DNA from: Pseudomonadota bacterium
Lineage (GTDB): Bacteria; Pseudomonadota; Gammaproteobacteria; Steroidobacterales; Steroidobacteraceae
NCBI GenBank assembly: GCA_003242685.1
Contig: QGVD01000044.1
Coordinates: forward strand, 1-32,639
DNA: 32,639 bases
Reading direction: 5' to 3'
The translations under genes and the position numbers were made by a program. How positions within the stretch are numbered: position 1 is the first letter of the stretch; each line of letters starts with the position of its first letter. Below are positions 26,119 to 32,639 of this stretch, one piece after another. The notes beneath the pieces were generated by a model. The model did no database searches. It worked only from the letters and a program-made list of their open reading frames with translations, and was not told where the DNA came from.

Positions 26119-27366
26119 TTAGAGCACCTGCGGCCCGGACTCGCCATGCCGGCTCGACAGAACGCCTGATTCCCGCTGCGAGAGCTTGAGCCCGATCACG
26201 ATATCGCCGACGTTCGTGCCGGTCGGCCCGGTGTGAACCAGGTCTTCCGCGGCAGCGAGCGCCGTCCCGGCATCCGCGCGCCGCAGGCATTCCTCCACGT
26301 CGAGCCCGGCGAGCGCGACGCGTGCGGTCGTCTCGCCGTCGACGAGGCCGCCGGCGTCCTCGGTCGGACCGTCCGTCCCGTCCGTGCCGGCGGCAAGGAG
26401 CAGCAGATCGTCCTGACCCGCGATCGCACGCGCCGCGGCAAGCGCGAGGTGCTGATTCCGGCCGCCGCGGCCGGGTGAGTCCGGCAACCGCACGACCGAC
26501 TCTCCGCCCCACACACGGACCGCTTCGGTGCCCATGCGCAGCTCGTGCGTGAAACGGACGGCGAGGCGCTCGGCGTCGCCCGCGAAGCGCTCGATCTCAC
26601 GGTGCACGGTGAGCCCATGCTCGCGCGCGGCCGCGCATGCGGCCTCGACTGCGTCGTCGATGGAAGCGATCACTTCGCGCAGAAGATCATCCGGGACGGA
26701 GGACGTGCCCGCCTCGTCTGCGTGCACGGGACCGAGGAGCCCCGATCCGATCACTGCAGTGTCGTCGCCGGGGACGTCGGAGATGAAGAGCACGCGGGCG
26801 CGGCGGCCTGCGACGCGCGCGGCGAGCCGCCCGCCCTTGATGCGCGACAGGCGTGCGCGCCGCGCGTTGAGCTCGCCGATGGAGATGCCGCTCGAGAGGC
26901 CTTCCGCGTTGAGCCTCGTGAGCTCGTCGAGCGTGACGCCATCCGCGAGCGCTTCGACGAGGCTCGAAGCGCCGCCCGAGACGAGAAAGACGGGAGCGAC
27001 GTCGGGTGGCATCTCGTCGACCCATGCGAGGAGCCGCTCGCCCGCTGCGAGCGAGCGTGCGTCCGGAACGGGGTGAGCGGTCTCGAGGACTTCCGCGCCG
27101 GGAAGACGATACGTGTCCGGGACTGCGTGTCCGTCCTTGGTGATGACGAGCACACGTTCGAGGGCTGCGCCCAGCGCGTCGGCTGCGCCGAGCGCCATGG
27201 CAGCGGCAGCCTTGCCGACGGCGGCGACCCACACACGGGAAGAATCGGGTGGACGCGCAGTGAGCGCCTCGCGTGTGCAGCGCCGGCCGTCGACGCGATC
27301 GAGCGCGGCCTGCAGGAGCTCGAGGAGGAGTCGCCGGCGGGGATCCCCGTGCGGCGTGTCGGGCAT
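26119..27366 (-). CDS. Glycerate 2-kinase, GckA/TtuD (MOFRL) family
   Basis: Phosphorylates D-glycerate to 2-phosphoglycerate in glyoxylate or tartronate catabolism. 415 residues, the family's usual length. The N-terminal part has AAVGKAAAAMA and VITKDGHAVPD; the middle has FLVSGGASSLVEA and RLSRIKGGRLA; the C-terminal MOFRL-type region has GGRNQHLALAAA and AAGTDGTDGPTEDAGG. The ATG at 27366 (MPDTPHG) was chosen; a GTG at 27375 is nearly as good and neither has a strong ribosome site. It follows purF by 39 bases and precedes the receiver-kinase gene. Confidence 0.93.
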   Translation of the reverse strand: MPDTPHGDPRRRLLLELLQAALDRVDGRRCTREALTARPPDSSRVWVAAVGKAAAAMALGAADALGAALERVLVITKDGHAVPDTYRLPGAEVLETAHPVPDARSLAAGERLLAWVDEMPPDVAPVFLVSGGASSLVEALADGVTLDELTRLNAEGLSSGISIGELNARRARLSRIKGGRLAARVAGRRARVLFISDVPGDDTAVIGSGLLGPVHADEAGTSSVPDDLLREVIASIDDAVEAACAAAREHGLTVHREIERFAGDAERLAVRFTHELRMGTEAVRVWGGESVVRLPDSPGRGGRNQHLALAAARAIAGQDDLLLLAAGTDGTDGPTEDAGGLVDGETTARVALAGLDVEECLRRADAGTALAAAEDLVHTGPTGTNVGDIVIGLKLSQRESGVLSSRHGESGPQVL

Positions 27367-27405
27367 CGAGCGCACGCGCCGTGCCGCCGGCCGGGAAACG
27401 ACCGC

Positions 27406-28911
27406 CTAGACGACCTTCTTCAGCCAGCTCCGGCGCTCGCCGCGCCGGCGCGCCTTCGCTTCGTCGGAGCGCTCGAGACGCAGCCGCTCGAGATACTCCG
27501 GCGTCACGTCGCCCGTGACGTACTCACCGGAGAAGCAGGACGTGTCGAACTCGACGATCTTCGCGTTGTCGTGCCGGCACGCCGCGACCAGATCCTCGAG
27601 GTCCTGGTAGATGAGCCAGTCGGCGCCGATGAGCTGCTGGACCTCCTCGACCGTGCGGCCGTTCGCTACCAGCTCGTCGGCCGCCGGCATGTCGATGCCG
27701 TACACGTTCGGGTAACGCACCGGGGGCGCCGCGGAGGCGAAGTAGACCTTCTTGGCGCCGGCCTCGCGCGCCACCTGGATGATCTGCGCGGACGTCGTGC
27801 CGCGGACGATGGAGTCGTCGACGAGCAGCACGTTCTTGCGGCGGAACTCGAGATCGATCGCGTTGAGCTTGCTGCGCACCGAGCGCTCGCGCTGCTCCTG
27901 ACCCGGCATGATGAACGTGCGGCCGATGTAGCGGTTCTTGATGAAGCCCTCGCGGTACTTCACGCCGAGCCGCTGCGCCACCTGCAGCGCCGCCGTGCGG
28001 CTCGTGTCGGGAATCGGGATCACCACGTCGATGTCGTGGTTCGGCCGCTCGCGCAGGATCTTCTCGGCGAGGCGATCGCCCATGCGCATGCGCGCGCGGT
28101 AGACGGAGATGTTGTCGATGATCGAGTCAGGCCGCGCGAAGTACACGTACTCGAAGATGCACGGCGTGTGACGAACGGTCGGCACGCACTGATGGGAGAA
28201 CAGCCGGCCCTGCTCGTCGATGAACACGGCCTCGCCGGGACCGATGTCGCGCACCAGCCGGAAATCGAGCATGTCGAGCGCGACGCTCTCGGACGCGAGC
28301 ATCCACTCGGGGCCCTTCGACGTCTCGCGCCGGCCGAGCACCAGCGGGCGGATGCCGTTCGGGTCGCGGAAACCCAGGATGCCGTGGCCGATCACCATGG
28401 CCACCACCGCATAGCCGCCGCGGCAGCGGCGATACACCGCGCTCAGGGCCGCGAAGATGTCGGCCGCCGTCACGCGCGGCGTGCCCACGCGCTGCAGCTC
28501 CGAGGCGAAGACGTTGAGCAGCACCTCGGAGTCGGAAGAGGTATTGAGATGTCGCCGATCCTCGCGGATCAGGACTTCGGCGAGCTCGGCGGCGTTCGTG
28601 AGATTACCGTTGTGCGCGAGGCAGATGCCGTACGGCGCGTTCACGTAGAAGGGCTGGGCTTCCGACGCGCTGTCGCATCCGGCGGTCGGATAACGGACGT
28701 GTCCGATGCCGATGTTGCCCTTGAGCTCCAGCATGTGATGCTGCTGGAACACGTCGCGCACGAGGCCGCTCGACTTGCGTGAATACAGCTCGCCGTCGGC
28801 CGAAGTGGCGATGCCGGCCGCGTCCTGGCCGCGGTGCTGCAGGACGGTCAGCGCGTCATACAGACGCTGATTGACCGGACTCGTACCGACTATCCCGACG
28901 ATTCCACACAT
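27406..28911 (-). CDS. purF: Amidophosphoribosyltransferase
   Basis: First committed step of purine synthesis: PRPP plus glutamine to phosphoribosylamine. 501 residues (E. coli 505). The N terminus MCGIVGIVG puts the glutamine-amidase nucleophile at Cys2 once Met is removed. NSDSEVL-type pocket (TSSDSEVLLNVF) and the PRPP loop VLLVDDSIVRGTTS are present. GGAG lies about 10 bases before the ATG. The gene begins inside the 3' end of cvpA (22-base overlap), as part of the accD-folC-dedD-cvpA-purF order known from E. coli. Confidence 0.98.
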   Translation of the reverse strand: MCGIVGIVGTSPVNQRLYDALTVLQHRGQDAAGIATSADGELYSRKSSGLVRDVFQQHHMLELKGNIGIGHVRYPTAGCDSASEAQPFYVNAPYGICLAHNGNLTNAAELAEVLIREDRRHLNTSSDSEVLLNVFASELQRVGTPRVTAADIFAALSAVYRRCRGGYAVVAMVIGHGILGFRDPNGIRPLVLGRRETSKGPEWMLASESVALDMLDFRLVRDIGPGEAVFIDEQGRLFSHQCVPTVRHTPCIFEYVYFARPDSIIDNISVYRARMRMGDRLAEKILRERPNHDIDVVIPIPDTSRTAALQVAQRLGVKYREGFIKNRYIGRTFIMPGQEQRERSVRSKLNAIDLEFRRKNVLLVDDSIVRGTTSAQIIQVAREAGAKKVYFASAAPPVRYPNVYGIDMPAADELVANGRTVEEVQQLIGADWLIYQDLEDLVAACRHDNAKIVEFDTSCFSGEYVTGDVTPEYLERLRLERSDEAKARRRGERRSWLKKVV

Positions 28912-29441
28912 TCAGTTTGCGCTCCGGTTTCGAAGCCAGGCTTGCAGACGCTCAGCGCCACGCCACGCCGGCGCAGCTCGTCGCCGACGAGCGCGCGCAG
29001 CGCATCGGCCACGCTCTGCGCGTACGGCAGCACGCGCGAATTGCCCCACCAGCTCTCGGAATCGAGCCGCAGGAGCTGGCCGAGTATCACCAGCACGCCG
29101 AGCACGACCACGCCGCGCGTGATTCCGAAGAGAAGTCCGAGGAAGCGGTCCGCGCCGTTGAAGAGCGAGAGCCGTACGAAATGGCCGATCAGCGCGCCGA
29201 TGCCCGCACCGATGAGCAGTACGACGATGAACAGAATGGCGCGCGCGGCCCAGGGACGCACGTCCGGGCTCGCGAGCAATCCGCCGAGATGGGGTTCGAG
29301 CACCGGTCCGAACTGCCACGCGGCGATCAGCGCCACGATCCAGGTGAGCACCGAAACGACTTCCTTCAGGAAGCCGCGCACCAGACCGATGATCGCCGAG
29401 ACGAGTACGATCGCGATCAGCAGGTAATCGGCTAGTGTCAT
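28890..29441 (-). CDS. cvpA: CvpA family membrane protein
   Basis: Inner-membrane protein needed for colicin V production in E. coli and linked to envelope stress tolerance. 183 residues with four hydrophobic segments (about 5-25, 32-47, 67-89 and 104-124), separated by short loops including the family's RGFLKE after the first. The C-terminal tail is cytoplasm-like and polar. No ribosome site is evident before the ATG. The last 22 bases overlap purF. Confidence 0.92.
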   Translation of the reverse strand: MTLADYLLIAIVLVSAIIGLVRGFLKEVVSVLTWIVALIAAWQFGPVLEPHLGGLLASPDVRPWAARAILFIVVLLIGAGIGALIGHFVRLSLFNGADRFLGLLFGITRGVVVLGVLVILGQLLRLDSESWWGNSRVLPYAQSVADALRALVGDELRRRGVALSVCKPGFETGAQTECVESSG

Positions 29442-29482
29442 CGAGGCGGACGACGGACCGCGCGGGTCGTTGCGCGGCGCGG

Positions 29483-29488
29483 ATTGTA
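29483..29488 (-). promoter_or_regulatory. Weak -10 candidate upstream of cvpA-purF
   Basis: TACAAT (29488-29483) about 42 bases before the cvpA ATG, in the 125-base spacer after dedD. No good -35 at 16-18 bases. It may give cvpA-purF independent expression. Confidence 0.3.
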
Positions 29489-29566
29489 CAGGACCGCCGG
29501 ACGGTATGCGTAAGCGCCCCTATCGCCTTCGCGAATCTGCGGAACCGGTCATGTGCCATGCGCGGC

Positions 29567-30331
29567 TCAGGGATGAGCGACGACCGCGCCACTGCGTCCC
29601 GCCTTGCGCAGACGCGCGGCGAGCGCGTCGGCCTGTGCGCGTTCGGCGACCGGTCCGATCCGCACCCGATAGAGTTTCCGCCCACCGCTGCTGCCTTCCG
29701 CTACGAACGCCTCGAATCCCTGTCTACCGAGCTCCCGCATGAGCCGCTCGGCGTTCTCCCGGCTCGCGAAGCTCCCGACCTGGACCGCCCATCCGGCAGC
29801 CGGCGCCGGCGACTTCTTCTGCCCGTTGCCCGCGCTCTCCTCTCGCGCCGCCGTCCGCTGAGTCGCGGTCTGCTGCGGCGGTTCCTTCTGCGCAACGGCC
29901 GGTTGCGCGGGCTGCTGCGACCGCGAACCGCTCTGCGGTGTCGTCGCGGACGGCTGCTGTGCGTCTTTCGTCCGCGACTGCGCAAGCTGCCTGTCCGCAT
30001 CCTGCGCCTGCCGGTCGGGCGGGACCGCCGAGGGCAGCTCCGGCTGCTCCGCGGCGGATGGAGCGCTCGACGCTTCATCCGCGCGGCTCGACGCGCGCGG
30101 GGCGGACGACTCGATCACCCGGGGTTGTGCGCTGCGCGCACCGCCGTCCGGGCTCGCCAGGTCGATCGTCAGGGACCGCATGGGCGGTGCGTCCGCCGGC
30201 TCGGACGTCGTCTCTCCCGACGGCACTGCGGATCTGCGACCGGGGCCGGTCAGCAGTTCCGGAACGAGGAGCACGACGGCCGCGACCAGGATGATGGCGC
30301 CCGTCAGTCTCTGTTTGACCTGTCTTTCCAC
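29567..30331 (-). CDS. dedD: DedD-like SPOR-domain protein
   Basis: 254 residues. A single membrane helix near the N terminus (about 10-28, TGAIILVAAVVLLVPELL) is followed by a long low-complexity periplasmic linker rich in Ala, Ser, Pro and Gln (about 35-175). A C-terminal SPOR domain begins at about 180 (GWAVQVGSFASRENAERL) and includes LYRVRIGPV. SPOR domains bind septal glycan stripped of stem peptides, so the protein probably acts at division. The start is GTG with no ribosome site. Position between folC and cvpA matches E. coli dedD. Confidence 0.93.
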   Translation of the reverse strand: MERQVKQRLTGAIILVAAVVLLVPELLTGPGRRSAVPSGETTSEPADAPPMRSLTIDLASPDGGARSAQPRVIESSAPRASSRADEASSAPSAAEQPELPSAVPPDRQAQDADRQLAQSRTKDAQQPSATTPQSGSRSQQPAQPAVAQKEPPQQTATQRTAAREESAGNGQKKSPAPAAGWAVQVGSFASRENAERLMRELGRQGFEAFVAEGSSGGRKLYRVRIGPVAERAQADALAARLRKAGRSGAVVAHP

Positions 30332-30406
30332 GGTGGGGATCGAAACCGGGAGATCAAGCGCGCGCGAAGGCTTTGCCGTGCGCGCCGGGTGCGACGTATT
30401 CGGGCG

Positions 30407-31696
30407 TCAGTATATCTGAAGAAAGCGCAGCGCCGGCCCGACGGTATGGAAGGAGCCGAACACCACGACCCGGTCGCCGGGCCGCGCGCGCTCGGCGGCT
30501 TTCCGGCAGCCTGCCTCTACCGACTCGGCCAGCTCGACCTCGCGGGATGCGATACCGAGCCGCTCGACGAGCTCCGCCGCCGGGAGCCCCCGCGCATCGT
30601 CGATCGAGCATACGATCCACGTGTCGATGGACGGCTCGAGCGTACGGCCGATCGCGGCGACGTCCTTGTCGCGCAGGATTCCGCATACGGCGATCGTGCG
30701 CCCCGCCACGGGACGCGCGGCGAGATTCTGCGCCAGGACCTGCGCCGCCGGCTCGTTGTGCGCCACATCGAGTAACCATTCCACCGGACCCGGCACGATC
30801 TGGAAGCGGCCGGGCAACTGAACGGATCGCAGCGCTGCCGCAACGGTGTCGCGCTCCAGAGCGCGCGGCATTCCGAGCGCTTCGAGCGCAGCGAGCGCGG
30901 TGGAGGCGTTGCGCAGCTGGATCTCGCCCGCGAGCGCCGGCATCGGCAACCCTTCGAGCGTCGTGCGCGACCCCGTATAGCTCCAGCGCTGCCCGTCCGT
31001 GCGCCAGCTGAAATCGCGCTCGGCGACGATCGCCCGCGCGTCGAGCCGCTCGATCGCCTCGAAGACACTGCGCGGCATCTCCTGCGAGCCGAGCACCGCG
31101 GGCCGCTCCGCGCGGAAGATTCCCGCCTTCTCGGCACCGATGGCCTCGAGAGTGTCACCGAGCCAGTCGCGATGGTCGACCCCTACCGAGCACAGCACCG
31201 CGACGTCGGCGTCGATGAGATTCGTCGCGTCGAGCCGTCCGCCGAGCCCCACCTCGAGGATCGCCACCCCGACCCTGCGTCGGGCGAAGATGAGCAGCGC
31301 GGCGAGCGTGTTGTATTCGAAGAACGTGAGCGTGATCCCGCCGCGCGCCGCTTCGATGTCCTCGAACGCCGAGATCAGCTCGGCATCCTCGACCGGCACG
31401 CCGTCGATGCGGATGCGCTCGTTGTAGCGGACGAGGTGCGGCGATGTGAACGCGCCCGTCACCGCGCCCGAATGACGCAGGATCGCCTCGAGGAACGCGA
31501 CCGTGGAGCCCTTGCCGTTCGTGCCGCCGACGGTGATGACCGGATGCGGCGCGCGGTCGACGCCGAGCGCGCGCGCGACGGCGCCCACGCGCTCGAGGCC
31601 GAGATCGATGGTCTGTCCGTGCGCGACGTCCTGCAGCGCGAGCCACTCGTCGAGCGTGCGCCGCGGACGATCGGATACGGGCGGTACGGCGTTCAC
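30407..31696 (-). CDS. folC: Bifunctional folylpolyglutamate/dihydrofolate synthase
   Basis: Makes dihydrofolate from dihydropteroate and adds glutamates to folates. 429 residues (E. coli 422). The ATP loop GGTNGKGSTVAFLEAI lies at about residues 57-72, followed by TSPHLVRYNERI and the VGLGGRLDATN motif typical of the Mur-ligase-like family; a C-terminal domain with DVAHNEPAA completes it. The GTG start directly follows the accD TGA with no gap, so translation is coupled. Confidence 0.97.
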   Translation of the reverse strand: MNAVPPVSDRPRRTLDEWLALQDVAHGQTIDLGLERVGAVARALGVDRAPHPVITVGGTNGKGSTVAFLEAILRHSGAVTGAFTSPHLVRYNERIRIDGVPVEDAELISAFEDIEAARGGITLTFFEYNTLAALLIFARRRVGVAILEVGLGGRLDATNLIDADVAVLCSVGVDHRDWLGDTLEAIGAEKAGIFRAERPAVLGSQEMPRSVFEAIERLDARAIVAERDFSWRTDGQRWSYTGSRTTLEGLPMPALAGEIQLRNASTALAALEALGMPRALERDTVAAALRSVQLPGRFQIVPGPVEWLLDVAHNEPAAQVLAQNLAARPVAGRTIAVCGILRDKDVAAIGRTLEPSIDTWIVCSIDDARGLPAAELVERLGIASREVELAESVEAGCRKAAERARPGDRVVVFGSFHTVGPALRFLQIY

Positions 31697-32569
31697 TCAG
31701 GCGCTCGCCGCCTGAGCCGGCGGCAGATTCATGAGCAGACGCAGCAGCGAGCTGATGCGATCGCGCATGTCGCGGCGGTCCACGATCATGTCGAGCGCGC
31801 CGTGCTCGAGCAGGAACTCGCTGCGCTGGAAGCCTTCGGGCAGCGTCTCGCGCACGGTCTGCTGGATCACGCGCGGCCCGGCGAAGCCGATCAGCGCGCG
31901 CGGCTCGGCGATATTCAGATCGCCGAGCATCGCAAGGCTCGCCGACACGCCTCCCGTCGTCGGATCGGTGAGCACGGAGATGAACGGCAGACGGGCCTTC
32001 GCGAGCCGCGCGAGCGCCGCGCTGGTCTTCGCCATCTGCAGCAGCGAGAAGAGCGCTTCCTGCATGCGCGCGCCGCCGCTCGCGGAGAAGCACACGAGAG
32101 GCTTGCGGTGCTCGATGCAGTGATCTACCGCGCGCTTGAAGCGCTCGCCCACGACCGAGCCCATGGAACCGCCGAGGAACTGGAACTCGAACGCGCACGC
32201 GACGATCTCGAGCCCGTGGAGCTTGCCGGCCAGCACGATCAGCGCGTCCTTCTCTCCCGTCGCCTTCTGTGCCTGGGCGAGACGGTCCTTGTAGCGCTTG
32301 CTGTCACGGAACTTGAGCGGATCCTCCGGCGTGATCTCCGCGCCGATCTCGACCACGCCGTCCGCATCCAGAAACCGCTCGAGGCGCTCACGGGCACGGA
32401 TGCGCATGTGGTGGCTGCACTTCGGGCAGACGTAGAGGTTGCGCTCGAGCTCCGCACGGTAGAGCACCGCGTCGCAGGCGGGGCACTTGATCCACAGCCC
32501 TTCCGGTACCGAGCGCGTGCGCCGCCTGGACTTTAGGGGGGGGGGCATGATCTTTTGGAACCAGGCCAT
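31697..32569 (-). CDS. accD: Acetyl-CoA carboxylase carboxyltransferase subunit beta
   Basis: With AccA transfers carboxyl from carboxybiotin to acetyl-CoA, the first step of fatty acid synthesis. 290 residues (E. coli 304). The N-terminal zinc ribbon has C29, C32, C48 and C51 (KCPAC, VCPKC). The carboxyltransferase core shows FLGGSMGSVVGE, SASGGARMQE and DPTTGGVSAS. Codons 9-12 (PPPL) are written by a run of ten C in the coding strand (32536-32545); the frame is intact. The ribosome site before the ATG is weak (AGAGA). Confidence 0.97.
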   Translation of the reverse strand: MAWFQKIMPPPLKSRRRTRSVPEGLWIKCPACDAVLYRAELERNLYVCPKCSHHMRIRARERLERFLDADGVVEIGAEITPEDPLKFRDSKRYKDRLAQAQKATGEKDALIVLAGKLHGLEIVACAFEFQFLGGSMGSVVGERFKRAVDHCIEHRKPLVCFSASGGARMQEALFSLLQMAKTSAALARLAKARLPFISVLTDPTTGGVSASLAMLGDLNIAEPRALIGFAGPRVIQQTVRETLPEGFQRSEFLLEHGALDMIVDRRDMRDRISSLLRLLMNLPPAQAASA

Positions 32570-32589
32570 GGTCGTTCTCTGTCAATAAG

Positions 32590-32604
32590 GGCCCCGGTGG
32601 GGCC
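32590..32604. terminator. GC-rich hairpin upstream of accD
   Basis: GGCCCC (32590-32595), GGT loop, GGGGCC (32599-32604). On the minus strand it is followed by CTTATT and lies just before accD, so it may end the preceding transcript. It is only 35 bases from the window end and short, so support is modest. Confidence 0.4.
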
Positions 32605-32639
32605 TTTCCGGGGGGGCGGGGCAGGGCGGTGTTCATACG

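Noticed and set aside
26545..28782. Long plus-strand open frame opposite purF and glycerate kinase
   Set aside because: Same high-GC antisense effect; both minus-strand genes are clear family members with intact motifs.

Overview
The window is about two-thirds G+C by eye, densely coded, and reads as an ordinary chromosomal segment of a free-living gammaproteobacterium. The lineage call is inference. It rests on several gene neighbourhoods known from Escherichia, Pseudomonas or Xanthomonas: accD-folC-dedD-cvpA-purF, tig-clpP-clpX-lon-(tRNA)-ppiD, mltD/yafS-rnhA-dnaQ, and cysS divergent from a cyclophilin gene plus lpxH. No phage, integrase, transposase, CRISPR array, toxin-antitoxin pair or defence island was seen.

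Layout. 1-4500 (minus): a nucleotide-sugar operon (UDP-sugar 6-dehydrogenase, UDP-glucuronate 4-epimerase-like protein, DegT-type aminotransferase) ending in a pgi gene cut by the window edge. 4656-6698 (minus): dnaQ, rnhA and a YafS-type methyltransferase, divergent from mltD (plus), which is followed by fabI. fabI converges on ppiD across a strong hairpin. 9440-18035 (minus): the proteostasis block tig, clpP, clpX, lon, tRNA-Val, tRNA-Asp, ppiD, with tRNA-Leu upstream of tig. A heat-shock-type promoter precedes lon, and an IR-bounded palindromic element sits between tRNA-Asp and ppiD. 18211-19642 (minus): a small outer-membrane barrel gene with a perfect terminator, and a four-tRNA operon (Pro, Arg, His, Lys) with a strong stable-RNA-type promoter. 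19746-24143: cysS and gltX (minus, overlapping ATGA) divergent from an exported cyclophilin and lpxH (plus). 24196-32569 (minus): accD, folC, a DedD-like SPOR protein, cvpA, purF, glycerate 2-kinase, a receiver-domain/Ser-Thr kinase fusion and miaE.

The genes serve core functions: fatty acid synthesis (accD, fabI), lipid A (lpxH), cell wall turnover and division (mltD, SPOR protein), purine and folate metabolism (purF, folC), protein folding and ATP-dependent proteolysis (tig, clpXP, lon, ppiD), translation (cysS, gltX, seven tRNAs, miaE), replication fidelity (dnaQ, rnhA) and surface polysaccharide precursors. No clearly new system is visible. The best leads are the receiver-kinase fusion translationally coupled to miaE, the palindromic GGGGACAGAC-ended element, the sigma-32-like lon promoter, the absence of hupB and gloB from their usual positions, and several structured leaders. 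No gene-free stretch exceeds 300 bases; the largest spacers (18036-18269, 18837-19090, 19561-19745) hold the promoters and terminator listed.
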